Shown here: piece by piece, positions 1 to 7,049 of the stretch
How the letters are laid out: every line of letters starts with the position of its first letter
Numbering within the stretch: position 1 is the first letter of the stretch
NCBI GenBank assembly: GCA_964462125.1
Contig: CAYWXT010000039.1
Span: forward strand, 1 to 29,675
Reading direction: 5' to 3'
Source of the DNA: JAWLFY01 sp964462125
GTDB lineage: Bacteria; Planctomycetota; Planctomycetia; Pirellulales; Pirellulaceae
Length of the DNA: 29,675 nt
Position numbers and translations under genes: made by a program
Notes under the pieces: generated by a model
What the model was told of the DNA's origin: nothing
Seen by the model: the letters and a program-made list of their open reading frames with translations, nothing else
Database searches by the model: none

Positions 1-1
1 G

Positions 2-508
2 CACACCGTGAAGATTGGCGGTGAGGTGGAAGCCTCGGTAATCGAACCGTACACCAACAAACAACACCATGGGTTCCTGGGGCACAGCTACCTTGGCAGC
101 TGGATCAACCTGGGGGCCGGGACCTGCAACAGCGACCTCAAGAACACATACGGTAAAATCAACATCGAGTACGGAGACCAGAAGGTCGCCTCCGGCATGC
201 AATTCCTCGGCTGCATCATGGGCGACTATTCCAAGACCGCGATCAACACGGGGATTTTCACCGGGAAGGTGATCGGTGTGTGCAGCATGCTGTATGGTTT
301 CGTGACCTCCAACGTCCCCAGCTTCGTCAACTACGCCCGCCTGTTCGGCCAGACGTCGCTATTGCCCGCCGACATCATGATCAACAGCCAGCAGCGAATG
401 TTCGCTCGGCGGAAGGTGGACCAACGCGACTGCGACCGCCAGCTGATCATGGACATGTACGAGCAGACAAGCGAAGAGCGAGACGCGTCGAACCAACTGT
501 CGCTATGA
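2..508 (+). CDS. GlmU-like sugar nucleotidyltransferase/acyltransferase, C-terminal part (5' truncated)
   Basis: The reading frame is already open at the window edge, so the N-terminal nucleotidyltransferase domain lies outside. What remains (about 168 residues) is hexapeptide-type left-handed beta-helix sequence with regularly spaced G-x-x-x-G/N turns, including GFLGHSYLGSWINLGAGT, then NSDLKNTYG, MGDYSKTAINTGIFTG and VPSFVNYARLFG. This series matches the alternative bacterial GlmU family (UDP-GlcNAc diphosphorylase / glucosamine-1-phosphate acetyltransferase type) known from Bacteroidetes and Planctomycetes. The expected role is making nucleotide-activated amino sugar for the cell envelope in the cytoplasm, but true substrates of this family are uncertain. 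The GTG at 8 is internal, not a start. The stop is 28 bp before argC, so the two may be co-transcribed. Confidence 0.8.
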   Translation, partial: HTVKIGGEVEASVIEPYTNKQHHGFLGHSYLGSWINLGAGTCNSDLKNTYGKINIEYGDQKVASGMQFLGCIMGDYSKTAINTGIFTGKVIGVCSMLYGFVTSNVPSFVNYARLFGQTSLLPADIMINSQQRMFARRKVDQRDCDRQLIMDMYEQTSEERDASNQLSL

Positions 509-536
509 GTCACCTCCGTCCCCGATCGGGCATTCC

Positions 537-1559
537 ATGAATTTGAAAGTTGGCATCGTCGGTGCAACCGGCTACACGGCACTGGAGGCGGCGAGACTGC
601 TTGCCCGTCATCCCCGCGCGGATCTGGTGGCGGCGACCAGCCGGGCTGAGAGTGGCGCCTGGCTGGCCGACGTGCATCGCTCCCTTGTCGGACGCTGCGA
701 GGTGGTTGTCGAGTCGCTCGACCCGGTCGCCCTGGCCAGCCGCTGCGATGTCGTGATGAGCTGTCTGCCGCATGGAGCTTCCGCCGAAACTGTCCGGTCA
801 CTGGTCGAACAGGGCGTGCGGGTGATCGATTTCAGCGCCGACTTCCGCCTCTCGGATCGCGAGGTTTACGAAGATTGGTACGGGGAGCATCCCTGGCCAG
901 AACGGATCGGAAATACGGCATACGGGCTTCCCGAGTTTTTTGCTGAAGCGATCCGCAAGGCGGACATTGTCGCCAACCCGGGCTGCTACCCGACCTCCGC
1001 AATCCTCCCCTTGGCACCGCTGATCGAAGGCGACTTGATCGAGACGTCCGAGATCATCATCGACAGCAAGAGCGGCGTCAGTGGTGCCGGTCGGGGAGCG
1101 AAGTTGGCGACGTTGTACTGCGAAACGAACGAATCGATCTCCGCTTACGCCGTCGGCAGCCATCGTCACCAGCCGGAGATCGAGGATCTGGTCTGCCGGA
1201 TCAGCGGCCGTTCGACCCGGATCCTGTTCACGCCCCACCTGACACCAATGGATCGTGGCATACTGTCGACCCTCTATGTCCGGCCGAAGACTCGAGGGTC
1301 GTCCAGGGTCGGGGCAACCGAAGTGATGGAGTGTTGGCGGGGGCGGTACGCCGGATGCCCGTTCGTCTTTCCAATCGATCAGCTGCCGGCGACCAAGCAC
1401 GTCAGCGGCACGAATTTTGTCCACCTTGCGGTCCGCCAGGCCGGTGAGCGGTTGGTGCTGGTCGCGGCCATCGACAACCTGATCAAAGGGGCCAGTGGCG
1501 CGGCGATCCAGAACATGAACGTGATGTTCGGGTTGGACGAAACGTGCGGTTTGATTTGA
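537..1559 (+). CDS. argC: N-acetyl-gamma-glutamyl-phosphate reductase
   Basis: ArgC catalyses the NADPH-dependent reduction of N-acetyl-glutamyl phosphate to the semialdehyde, the third step of arginine/ornithine synthesis, in the cytoplasm. The 340-residue protein has the usual length. The N-terminal dinucleotide-binding loop is VGIVGATGYT (residues 5-14). The catalytic cysteine is C150 in NPGCYPTS. Also seen are the family motifs SKSGVSGAGR (178-187) and the His-rich GSHRHQPEI near 208-215. The ATG at 537 is in phase with the conserved N-terminus, although no Shine-Dalgarno site is visible. It follows the GlmU-like gene by 28 bp. No other arg gene is in the window. Confidence 0.95.
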   Translation: MNLKVGIVGATGYTALEAARLLARHPRADLVAATSRAESGAWLADVHRSLVGRCEVVVESLDPVALASRCDVVMSCLPHGASAETVRSLVEQGVRVIDFSADFRLSDREVYEDWYGEHPWPERIGNTAYGLPEFFAEAIRKADIVANPGCYPTSAILPLAPLIEGDLIETSEIIIDSKSGVSGAGRGAKLATLYCETNESISAYAVGSHRHQPEIEDLVCRISGRSTRILFTPHLTPMDRGILSTLYVRPKTRGSSRVGATEVMECWRGRYAGCPFVFPIDQLPATKHVSGTNFVHLAVRQAGERLVLVAAIDNLIKGASGAAIQNMNVMFGLDETCGLI

Positions 1560-1661
1560 GGAGCGACACGCGGGGGGAAACTCCGTAGACTGCAGCGAAT
1601 GACCCTCGGCGTCACCCCTGGTCTTTAAACATCGCCCCGTTGAAACCCCTTTTGGTCCCGC

Positions 1662-2684
1662 ATGAACCCGTACGACCCCACTCGGCCGCTGCCGCCCGAT
1701 GAATCTGCTGAGCAACCGGTGTCCGCGGAAGGTTCAGAGGCGGAGGAGACCGCCGCCGGGGAGGACCCGATCGAGCCTGGACCGGCAAAGCCCAACGGGA
1801 TCCTGGAGACGCTGCGATCCTTGGCGGTCGTCCTGTTCGTTCTTGTCACCTCCGGTCTGGGATTTTTGATCACCAGTGGGATCGTGATGTTCGCTGTGAT
1901 CGTGATCGTCTCCGGATCATTTGACGTGGCAGCCTTGCGCGACCCGGCGATGCTCGCCGAGGCGGTTCAATCGCGCGTTGGATTTCTGATGCTGGTCGTG
2001 ATTCCGCAATTGGTACTTGTCGTCCCAGCGGTGGGGATGGCTTTTTTGTCGCGCGTCCCGACCCGTCAATGCCTCGGCTTGGTCCGCGGTCACTGGCCCC
2101 TCTGGGCATGGCTCGCCGCCGCCATGGCCGTCCCCTTGGTCGGCATGGTTTCCGGAGTGGTCGGCAGCCTCTTTTTGGAGGAAAGCGAGCAGCTGAAGCA
2201 GATGTCGGAGATCTTTCGTGAGCACGGCCGGAGCGGATTTTTGGTGCCGCTAGCCCTCATGATTGGGCTCACCCCGGCGGTCTGCGAAGAGCTGCTGTTT
2301 CGCGGTTTCGTGCAACGGCGACTGACCCGCGCGATCGGACCGTTGTTCGGCATTCTGTTAGCATCCATCACGTTTGCGATGTTTCACTGGGACCCGGTCC
2401 ACGCGATCACCGTGCTTCCCATCGGCCTGTTCCTGGGCTGGGTTGCGTGGCGCAGTGGTTCGTTGTTCCCCGCGATGCTGGCGCACTTCGTCAACAACGT
2501 GACCAGCGTTGTCGCCGTGGTAATCGCCCCGGAGTCAGATTCGGGCGTGTTCGAGGTACCCTCCGCCATGTTCTTCGTATTCGTTCTTGCCATGGGCGTG
2601 ATCGGGATCGGCGCCGTGTTGATGGCAAGTGTCCTTTACGGACGCCCCCAGCCGTCGGCGGGACCGTCTCCGGAATCGACCTAG
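1662..2684 (+). CDS. CPBP family intramembrane metalloprotease (CAAX protease/Abi type)
   Basis: This polytopic membrane protein of 340 residues starts with an acidic, Pro-rich soluble segment (about 1-45), followed by hydrophobic stretches near 52-82, 105-130, 145-172, 193-205, 222-242, 247-268 and 298-325. The Abi/CPBP signature is complete: E209-E210 with R214 in CEELLFRGF, H242 in FAMFHWDP, and H275 plus N278/N279 in LAHFVNN. In this family the glutamates and histidines form a metal site within the membrane, as in the CAAX-prenyl protease Rce1. The substrate cannot be told from sequence; bacterial relatives act in bacteriocin immunity or membrane protein processing. The 102-bp gap from argC holds no clear promoter or terminator. 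It is convergent with tmk. Confidence 0.9.
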   Translation: MNPYDPTRPLPPDESAEQPVSAEGSEAEETAAGEDPIEPGPAKPNGILETLRSLAVVLFVLVTSGLGFLITSGIVMFAVIVIVSGSFDVAALRDPAMLAEAVQSRVGFLMLVVIPQLVLVVPAVGMAFLSRVPTRQCLGLVRGHWPLWAWLAAAMAVPLVGMVSGVVGSLFLEESEQLKQMSEIFREHGRSGFLVPLALMIGLTPAVCEELLFRGFVQRRLTRAIGPLFGILLASITFAMFHWDPVHAITVLPIGLFLGWVAWRSGSLFPAMLAHFVNNVTSVVAVVIAPESDSGVFEVPSAMFFVFVLAMGVIGIGAVLMASVLYGRPQPSAGPSPEST

Positions 2685-2713
2685 TGCTGTGTCGCGGCAA
2701 AAAGTTCGGGATG

Positions 2714-2778
2714 GGGCCGCACGGCTTGCGCCGTTGCGTTGTGATATATCCGGGCCGCACGGCTTGCGCCGTTGCGTT
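2714..2778. repeat. Two direct copies of a 27-bp intergenic element with an internal hairpin
   Basis: Identical 27-bp copies lie at 2714-2740 and 2752-2778, separated by 11 bp. The core ACGGCTTGCGCCGT (2721-2734 and 2759-2772) is a perfect 5-bp inverted repeat around a TTGC loop. A third copy with 3 mismatches over 27 positions is at 27115-27141. The pair fills the gap between two convergent genes, so it could stop transcription from both sides, although no T-tract follows. Confidence 0.75.
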
Positions 2779-2779
2779 A

Positions 2780-3436
2780 CTATGTGAGCGGGCCGTCCGG
2801 CCTCGAATCGAAGAACCGATCGATCACCTGCGACAACTCACCGGCGACCTCGTCGATCGGCCGGTCGGCACGCACGACGTGCGTCCGCGGGGATGCTTTG
2901 GGGAGCTGTTGCAGGAACGCTTGGCGGACGGATTCCAGATAGTCTTCACCCCGGGCCTCCAGCCGGTCAGCGGGTCGGTTCAGGCGGCTAGCCGCTGCCG
3001 CGGCGGGCATGTCGAGCAGGATTGTGAGGTCAGGGCGAAGGCCGGCGTTGGCCAACTCACCTAACTGCCAAAGCGTGTCGACGTCGACGCCGCCGCCGAC
3101 GCTCTGGTAGACCACATTGGCGAGCAGAAACCGGTCGGACAGGACCGTCTGTCCAGCCTCCAGTGCCGGGCGAATCACGGTTTCCACCATCTCGCAGCGG
3201 CTGGCCATGAACAGCATCGCTTCGGTACGACGATGGAGCTGGATGTTCGAATCGAGCAAGATCGCGCGAAGTTGGGCGCCGATTTCCGTGCTCCCCGGAT
3301 CCTGGATCACGAGGATCTTTCGCCCCTTGAACTCCAAATGCGCACCCAGCCGTTCGATCTGGGTCGACTTGCCCACCCCATCGATACCGTCGACGGAGAT
3401 CAACGACCCGGGGGGAGAGTGACTTGGAGCGTTCAT
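2780..3436 (-). CDS. tmk: Thymidylate kinase
   Basis: Tmk phosphorylates dTMP to dTDP with ATP for DNA synthesis in the cytoplasm. The 218-residue protein has the usual length. It shows the P-loop DGIDGVGKST (16-25), the DR motif D101-R102 in LSDRFLLANVVYQ, and an Arg-rich LID-like stretch R151-R162 followed by DYLESVRQAF. The usual REPGGT loop reads QDPGST (45-50), so the arginine before the acidic residue is replaced. The start ATG (3434-3436) overlaps the stop of the upstream membrane-protein gene by 2 bp in an ATGA-type junction, which suggests translational coupling. It is the last gene of the eno operon and converges with the CPBP protease gene. Confidence 0.93.
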   Translation of the reverse strand: MNAPSHSPPGSLISVDGIDGVGKSTQIERLGAHLEFKGRKILVIQDPGSTEIGAQLRAILLDSNIQLHRRTEAMLFMASRCEMVETVIRPALEAGQTVLSDRFLLANVVYQSVGGGVDVDTLWQLGELANAGLRPDLTILLDMPAAAAASRLNRPADRLEARGEDYLESVRQAFLQQLPKASPRTHVVRADRPIDEVAGELSQVIDRFFDSRPDGPLT

Positions 3437-4011
3437 GGGACCGCGATCGTGGAGTAAGAATCAGCTCCGCCAGCGATCGGCCCGTGCTGATAGTCGACGA
3501 CGACCCACCGGCCAGGGTCACCGCCGGCGCCATGTTTTTCGAGCTTGAGCAATAACCGCCGCAGGATGGTCATGTCCCGAATCTGCATACCGTGGCGGCT
3601 GACGACGACCTTGACATTCAGTTCCACATCGGCCTCCGGGGGGAACGTTCCGCCGCGCACTTCGAGGCGGCGAATCCCTCGGATGCTCGCGTGGGAGAAC
3701 TCATAGTGTCGCAACTCGGCGATCGCTCGCTGGCGAAGCTGCTCGTCAGCAATCACCTCCGCCGCGCGCTCGTGGTCATTCGATTCGACCGCCTCGGCGA
3801 CGTCGTACAACATTTGTTCAATCTGTTCACGGTCGGTGACCCACCGCTCGGCCACAACCCAGGCGACCGGGATTAACGCCACAGCGATGCCGGCGACCAG
3901 GAGGGCAGCGCGTTTCCCGGTCTGAAGCCAGCCATAAATCGCGCCTGCCGCAACGACGCCAAGCATCAAGGAAAGCAGTAGCGGCCGTTCGGCGAGCAGG
4001 GTCGTCAACAT
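3433..4011 (-). CDS. Hypothetical membrane-anchored protein between eno and tmk
   Basis: I do not recognise this 192-residue protein by name. The N-terminus has two hydrophobic helices (about 10-28 and 34-52), with the second followed by a charged region. The remainder (about 60-190) reads as a small alpha+beta domain: helical EQIEQMLYDVAEAVES, then EVIADEQLRQRAIAELRHYEF, then alternating strands such as VELNVKVVVS and GRWVVVDYQ. This layout resembles NTF2/SnoaL-like folds, but that is only a guess. It begins 6 bp after the enolase stop and its own stop overlaps the tmk start, so it is almost certainly in the same transcript. The function is unknown. Confidence 0.8.
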   Translation of the reverse strand: MLTTLLAERPLLLSLMLGVVAAGAIYGWLQTGKRAALLVAGIAVALIPVAWVVAERWVTDREQIEQMLYDVAEAVESNDHERAAEVIADEQLRQRAIAELRHYEFSHASIRGIRRLEVRGGTFPPEADVELNVKVVVSRHGMQIRDMTILRRLLLKLEKHGAGGDPGRWVVVDYQHGPIAGGADSYSTIAVP

Positions 4012-4017
4012 CGATGG

Positions 4018-5295
4018 TCACCGGCAGGGAAAGGATGGGCCGCCGTAAACCGCCCCATCCCCGAGCATCTCTTCGATCCGCAAGAGCTGATTGTATTTCG
4101 CCATCCGGTCGCTGCGGCTCGCCGATCCGGTTTTGATCTGGCCGGTCGACAGAGCGACGGCCAGATCGGCGATCGTGGCGTCTTCGGTCTCGCCGCTGCG
4201 GTGGCTCGTCACGGCGCTGTAGTGCCTTCGATGGGCCAACTGGATGGCGTCGATCGTTTCCGTCAGCGTTCCGATCTGGTTGACCTTGATCAAGATGCTG
4301 TTGCCGATCTTTTCATCGATCCCCCGCTGGAGACGTTCGACGTTGGTGACGAACAGGTCGTCCCCGACCAGTTGAACCTTGTCGCCGAGCTTCGCGGTCA
4401 GTGTCTTCCAACTTTCCCAATCGTCTTCGGCACAGCCATCTTCGATACTGCAGATCGGATAACGATCGCACCAGGCGGCGAGGAAGTCAACCATCTCGCT
4501 GCCGCTGAGCTGTTTGCCGTCGATCGCGTATTTACCGGAGGCGGCGTCGTAGAACTCGGTCGAAGCAGAATCGAGCGCGATCCAGATCTGCTCCCCGGGC
4601 CGGTAGCCGGCGCGGTCGATCGCCAGCAAGATCAAATCGAGCGCCTCCTGATTGCTCTTCAGATCGGGGGCAAAACCACCTTCATCCCCGACCGCGGTGT
4701 TGTACCCCTTTTCGGAGAGGACTTTCTTCAGGTGGTGAAAGACCTCGGTGCCCGCCCGCAAAGCGTCGCAGAATCGCTCAAACCCCAGCGGCATGACCAT
4801 GAATTCTTGGATATCGACCGAGTTGTCGGCGTGTTCTCCCCCGTTGACGATGTTCATCATCGGCGCGGGAAGGACTTTGGCGGCGACGCCCCCCAGATAG
4901 CGATAGAGGGGCTGGCCGGTCGACGCGGCCGCCGCGTGGGCGGTTGCGAGGGAGACGCCGAGAATCGCGTTGGCCCCCAAGTTTTTCTTGTTCGCCGAGC
5001 CGTCCAGGTCGATCATGGCTGCGTCGACGGCCGGTTGATCGGTGGCGTCGATCCCCTGGATCGCGTCGGCAATTTTCTCGTTGACGTTGCTGACCGCCGT
5101 CTGGACGCCTTTGCCCATGTAAACCGACTTGTCCCCGTCCCGCAGTTCCCAGGCCTCGTGGACGCCGGTACTGGCGCCGCTGGGGACCGCCGCCCGCCCG
5201 CTCGCCCCGTCGCTGAGCAGGACCTCGCATTCGATGGTCGGGTTGCCTCGGCTGTCGAGAATTTGTCGGGCATGGGCCGCTTCGATCAATGACAT
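4018..5295 (-). CDS. eno: Enolase (phosphopyruvate hydratase)
   Basis: Enolase converts 2-phosphoglycerate to phosphoenolpyruvate in glycolysis and gluconeogenesis. From the ATG at 5295 the protein is 425 residues, close to the usual 430. The N-terminus MSLIEAAHARQILDSRGNPT is the family's standard opening, which decides the start over ATG codons further upstream. Also present are the metal-ligand motif SIEDG, VGDDLFVTN, the catalytic-lysine segment ILIKVNQIGTLTE, the SHRSGETED loop and IKTGSASRSDR near the C-terminus. GAGG at 5301-5304 sits 5 bp ahead of the start. It is the first gene of an eno / membrane protein / tmk operon and is divergent from ribE across 134 bp that probably hold both promoters. 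Confidence 0.96.
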   Translation of the reverse strand: MSLIEAAHARQILDSRGNPTIECEVLLSDGASGRAAVPSGASTGVHEAWELRDGDKSVYMGKGVQTAVSNVNEKIADAIQGIDATDQPAVDAAMIDLDGSANKKNLGANAILGVSLATAHAAAASTGQPLYRYLGGVAAKVLPAPMMNIVNGGEHADNSVDIQEFMVMPLGFERFCDALRAGTEVFHHLKKVLSEKGYNTAVGDEGGFAPDLKSNQEALDLILLAIDRAGYRPGEQIWIALDSASTEFYDAASGKYAIDGKQLSGSEMVDFLAAWCDRYPICSIEDGCAEDDWESWKTLTAKLGDKVQLVGDDLFVTNVERLQRGIDEKIGNSILIKVNQIGTLTETIDAIQLAHRRHYSAVTSHRSGETEDATIADLAVALSTGQIKTGSASRSDRMAKYNQLLRIEEMLGDGAVYGGPSFPCR

Positions 5296-5300
5296 CGGAA

Positions 5301-5304
5301 CCTC
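5301..5304 (-). promoter_or_regulatory. Ribosome binding site of eno
   Basis: GAGG on the minus strand, 5 bases before the ATG at 5295. It supports this start over the longer open frame that reaches 5409. Confidence 0.6.
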
Positions 5305-5429
5305 GGGTCGGAGGGGCAAGAGGGGGTGGAAGGTTGCTCCGCGCGCAGCCGTTGTGCGAGCGGGCGGCATTCTGTCCAATGCTCGGCGAAGTGACCACCC
5401 ACCTCGCAAAAGTTCCCGGAGTCCGCCCC

Positions 5430-6032
5430 ATGTTCACCGGCCTTGTCGAAACGATGGGACGCGTTATCGGCGTGACGGACCAGCCGCCTGGACGGCGAAT
5501 TGTGATCGCTGCCGGGCCGGTCGCCGAGGAGGTACAGACCGGAGACAGCATCGCCATCAATGGCTGTTGCCTGACCGTCGTCGCGCTCGATGCCGACCGC
5601 CTGGAGTTTGAAGCCGGGGAGGAGTCCTTGTCGCGGACCAACCTGGGCGAACTCATCGCCGGCTCGCCGGTCAACCTTGAACGTTCGCTCATCGTCGGCG
5701 ACCGGCTCGGCGGGCATTACGTCACCGGCCACATCGATGCTGTCGGCCAGTTGCTGGAGCGGCGCGACCAACCGCCTTGGGCAACGTTACGATTCGAACT
5801 CCCCGCGCAGCTCGCCTCGCAGGTCGCCGCCAAGGGGAGTGTTGCCGTCGACGGCGTCAGTCTGACCGTGGTCGACGCGGGCGCCGACGCATTTTCCGTC
5901 GCCCTGATCCCCCACACGTTGCAGGTCACCACGCTCGGCCAACGCTCATCCGGTGACCACGTGAACCTGGAGACCGACGTGCTGGCCAAATATGTCGAGC
6001 GAGCTCTCAAACTCGCCCCCAGATCCTCGTAG
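5430..6032 (+). CDS. ribE: Riboflavin synthase, alpha subunit
   Basis: The enzyme dismutates two 6,7-dimethyl-8-ribityllumazine molecules to riboflavin and a pyrimidine, the last step of vitamin B2 synthesis. From the ATG at 5430 the protein is 200 residues, which is typical. It begins with the family signature MFTGLVETMG and has two tandem lumazine-binding repeats. The first contains TGDSIAINGCCLTV, the second KGSVAVDGVSLTV, with GGHYVTGHIDAVG between them. The open frame continues upstream to 5289, but those residues do not belong to the family. The deaminase/reductase gene ribD lies about 6 kb away on the other strand. No FMN riboswitch is visible in the 134-bp leader. The downstream rsmA frame opens before the ribE stop. 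Confidence 0.94.
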   Translation: MFTGLVETMGRVIGVTDQPPGRRIVIAAGPVAEEVQTGDSIAINGCCLTVVALDADRLEFEAGEESLSRTNLGELIAGSPVNLERSLIVGDRLGGHYVTGHIDAVGQLLERRDQPPWATLRFELPAQLASQVAAKGSVAVDGVSLTVVDAGADAFSVALIPHTLQVTTLGQRSSGDHVNLETDVLAKYVERALKLAPRSS

Positions 6033-6099
6033 GCTCAGAAAGAAATCCGGCACGATCACGCCTCTCGAACCGCTCACCACTCACCACACACCCACTCAC

Positions 6100-7023
6100 T
6101 TGTCCCCACCCCGCCAAACCGCCAGTTACCTTTCCAATCGTCTCGCCTCCGCGGGCCTGCAGCCGCTGTCCCACTTCGGCCAGAATTTCCTGATCGATTT
6201 GAATCTGGTCGATCTGATCGTGCGGACGGCGAATTTAACGCCCCAGGACGTGGTGTTGGAGATCGGGACGGGGATCGGCTCGTTGACGACCCGGCTGAGT
6301 GATCAGGCCGGGGCGGTGTTGAGCGTCGAGATCGATGCGAACCTGCATCGGCTGGCGAGCGAGGAATTGGCGGATCGTGCGAACGTCCGTTTGATCCATG
6401 GCGACGCCCTGCGGAACAAGAACCACCTTCACGACGACGTGATGCACCAGGTCCGCGAGTTGATCGGCCAGATCGGCGAACACGCCCGCTTCTTACTTGT
6501 CGCCAACCTGCCTTACAACATCGCGACACCGATCGTGAGTAACCTGCTCGGCGGATCGCCCCCTCCCGATGCGATGGTCGTCACGATTCAAAAGGAACTG
6601 GCCGACCGGATGGTCGCCGCGCCGAGGACGAAGGACTACGGGGCGCTGGCGGTTTGGGTCCAGTCGTTGTGCCGGGTCGAGATTGTGCGCGTTTTGCCGC
6701 CGACGGTTTTTTGGCCGCGGCCCAAGGTCCACTCCGCGATCGTGCGCCTCGACGCGGTTGGGGAGTGGCGCCAGCGGTTTCCGGATTTGGAACATTTTCA
6801 CCAAACCGTCCGGTCGCTGTTCTTCCACCGACGCAAGTTCCTGCGGAGCGTGGTCATCAGCGCGATGAAGGGGCGTTTGGAGAAAGACACCGTCGATCGC
6901 ATCCTCGGCCAGCTCGGCCATCCCTCACAGCGGCGCGCCGAAGAACTCTCCGTCCGCGAGATCCAAGTGTTGGCTGAAACGCTTCGTCAAGCGGAAGGGG
7001 GAAAGGCCCGGGAGGGGATCTAG
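6100..7023 (+). CDS. rsmA: 16S rRNA (adenine1518-N6/adenine1519-N6)-dimethyltransferase
   Basis: RsmA (KsgA) dimethylates two adjacent adenines near the 3' end of 16S rRNA using S-adenosylmethionine, late in small-subunit assembly. Motifs seen are PRQTASYL, GQNFLIDLNLVD, the SAM-binding EIGTGIGSLTTRL, acidic motif II VLSVEIDANL, the catalytic NLPYNI, and the C-terminal FHRRKFLR. The conserved family start falls at LSPPRQTASYL, so I favour the TTG at 6100 (307 residues). An in-frame ATG at 5992 would add 36 Pro/Ser/Thr-rich residues unlike the family and overlap ribE by 41 bp. There is a modest insertion (NKNHLHDDVMHQVRELIGQI) before motif IV. The gene converges with the dehydratase gene across 26 bp. 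Confidence 0.93.
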   Translation: MSPPRQTASYLSNRLASAGLQPLSHFGQNFLIDLNLVDLIVRTANLTPQDVVLEIGTGIGSLTTRLSDQAGAVLSVEIDANLHRLASEELADRANVRLIHGDALRNKNHLHDDVMHQVRELIGQIGEHARFLLVANLPYNIATPIVSNLLGGSPPPDAMVVTIQKELADRMVAAPRTKDYGALAVWVQSLCRVEIVRVLPPTVFWPRPKVHSAIVRLDAVGEWRQRFPDLEHFHQTVRSLFFHRRKFLRSVVISAMKGRLEKDTVDRILGQLGHPSQRRAEELSVREIQVLAETLRQAEGGKAREGI

Positions 7024-7039
7024 GCTCTGTCTGCAAACC
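7021..7039 (+). repeat. Short dispersed element (copy 1) at the rsmA stop
   Basis: The rsmA stop codon begins TAGGCTCTGTCTGCAAACC. The reverse complement of 27178-27196 reads TAGGCTCTGTCGGAAAACC, the same at 17 of 19 positions. Both lie at gene edges. With only two copies in view the family status is an inference. Confidence 0.4.
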
Positions 7040-7049
7040 CGCTCATTGC

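Noticed and set aside
1662..2684. Phage abortive-infection (Abi) defence gene
   Set aside because: CPBP proteases are sometimes labelled Abi, but the motif fits a general membrane protease and no defence genes surround it.
4201..5292. 363-codon plus-strand frame opposite enolase
   Set aside because: Antisense to a well-conserved enolase; the sequence shows no family features.
5296..5429. FMN riboswitch ahead of ribE
   Set aside because: The conserved RFN motifs are not present in the 134-bp leader.
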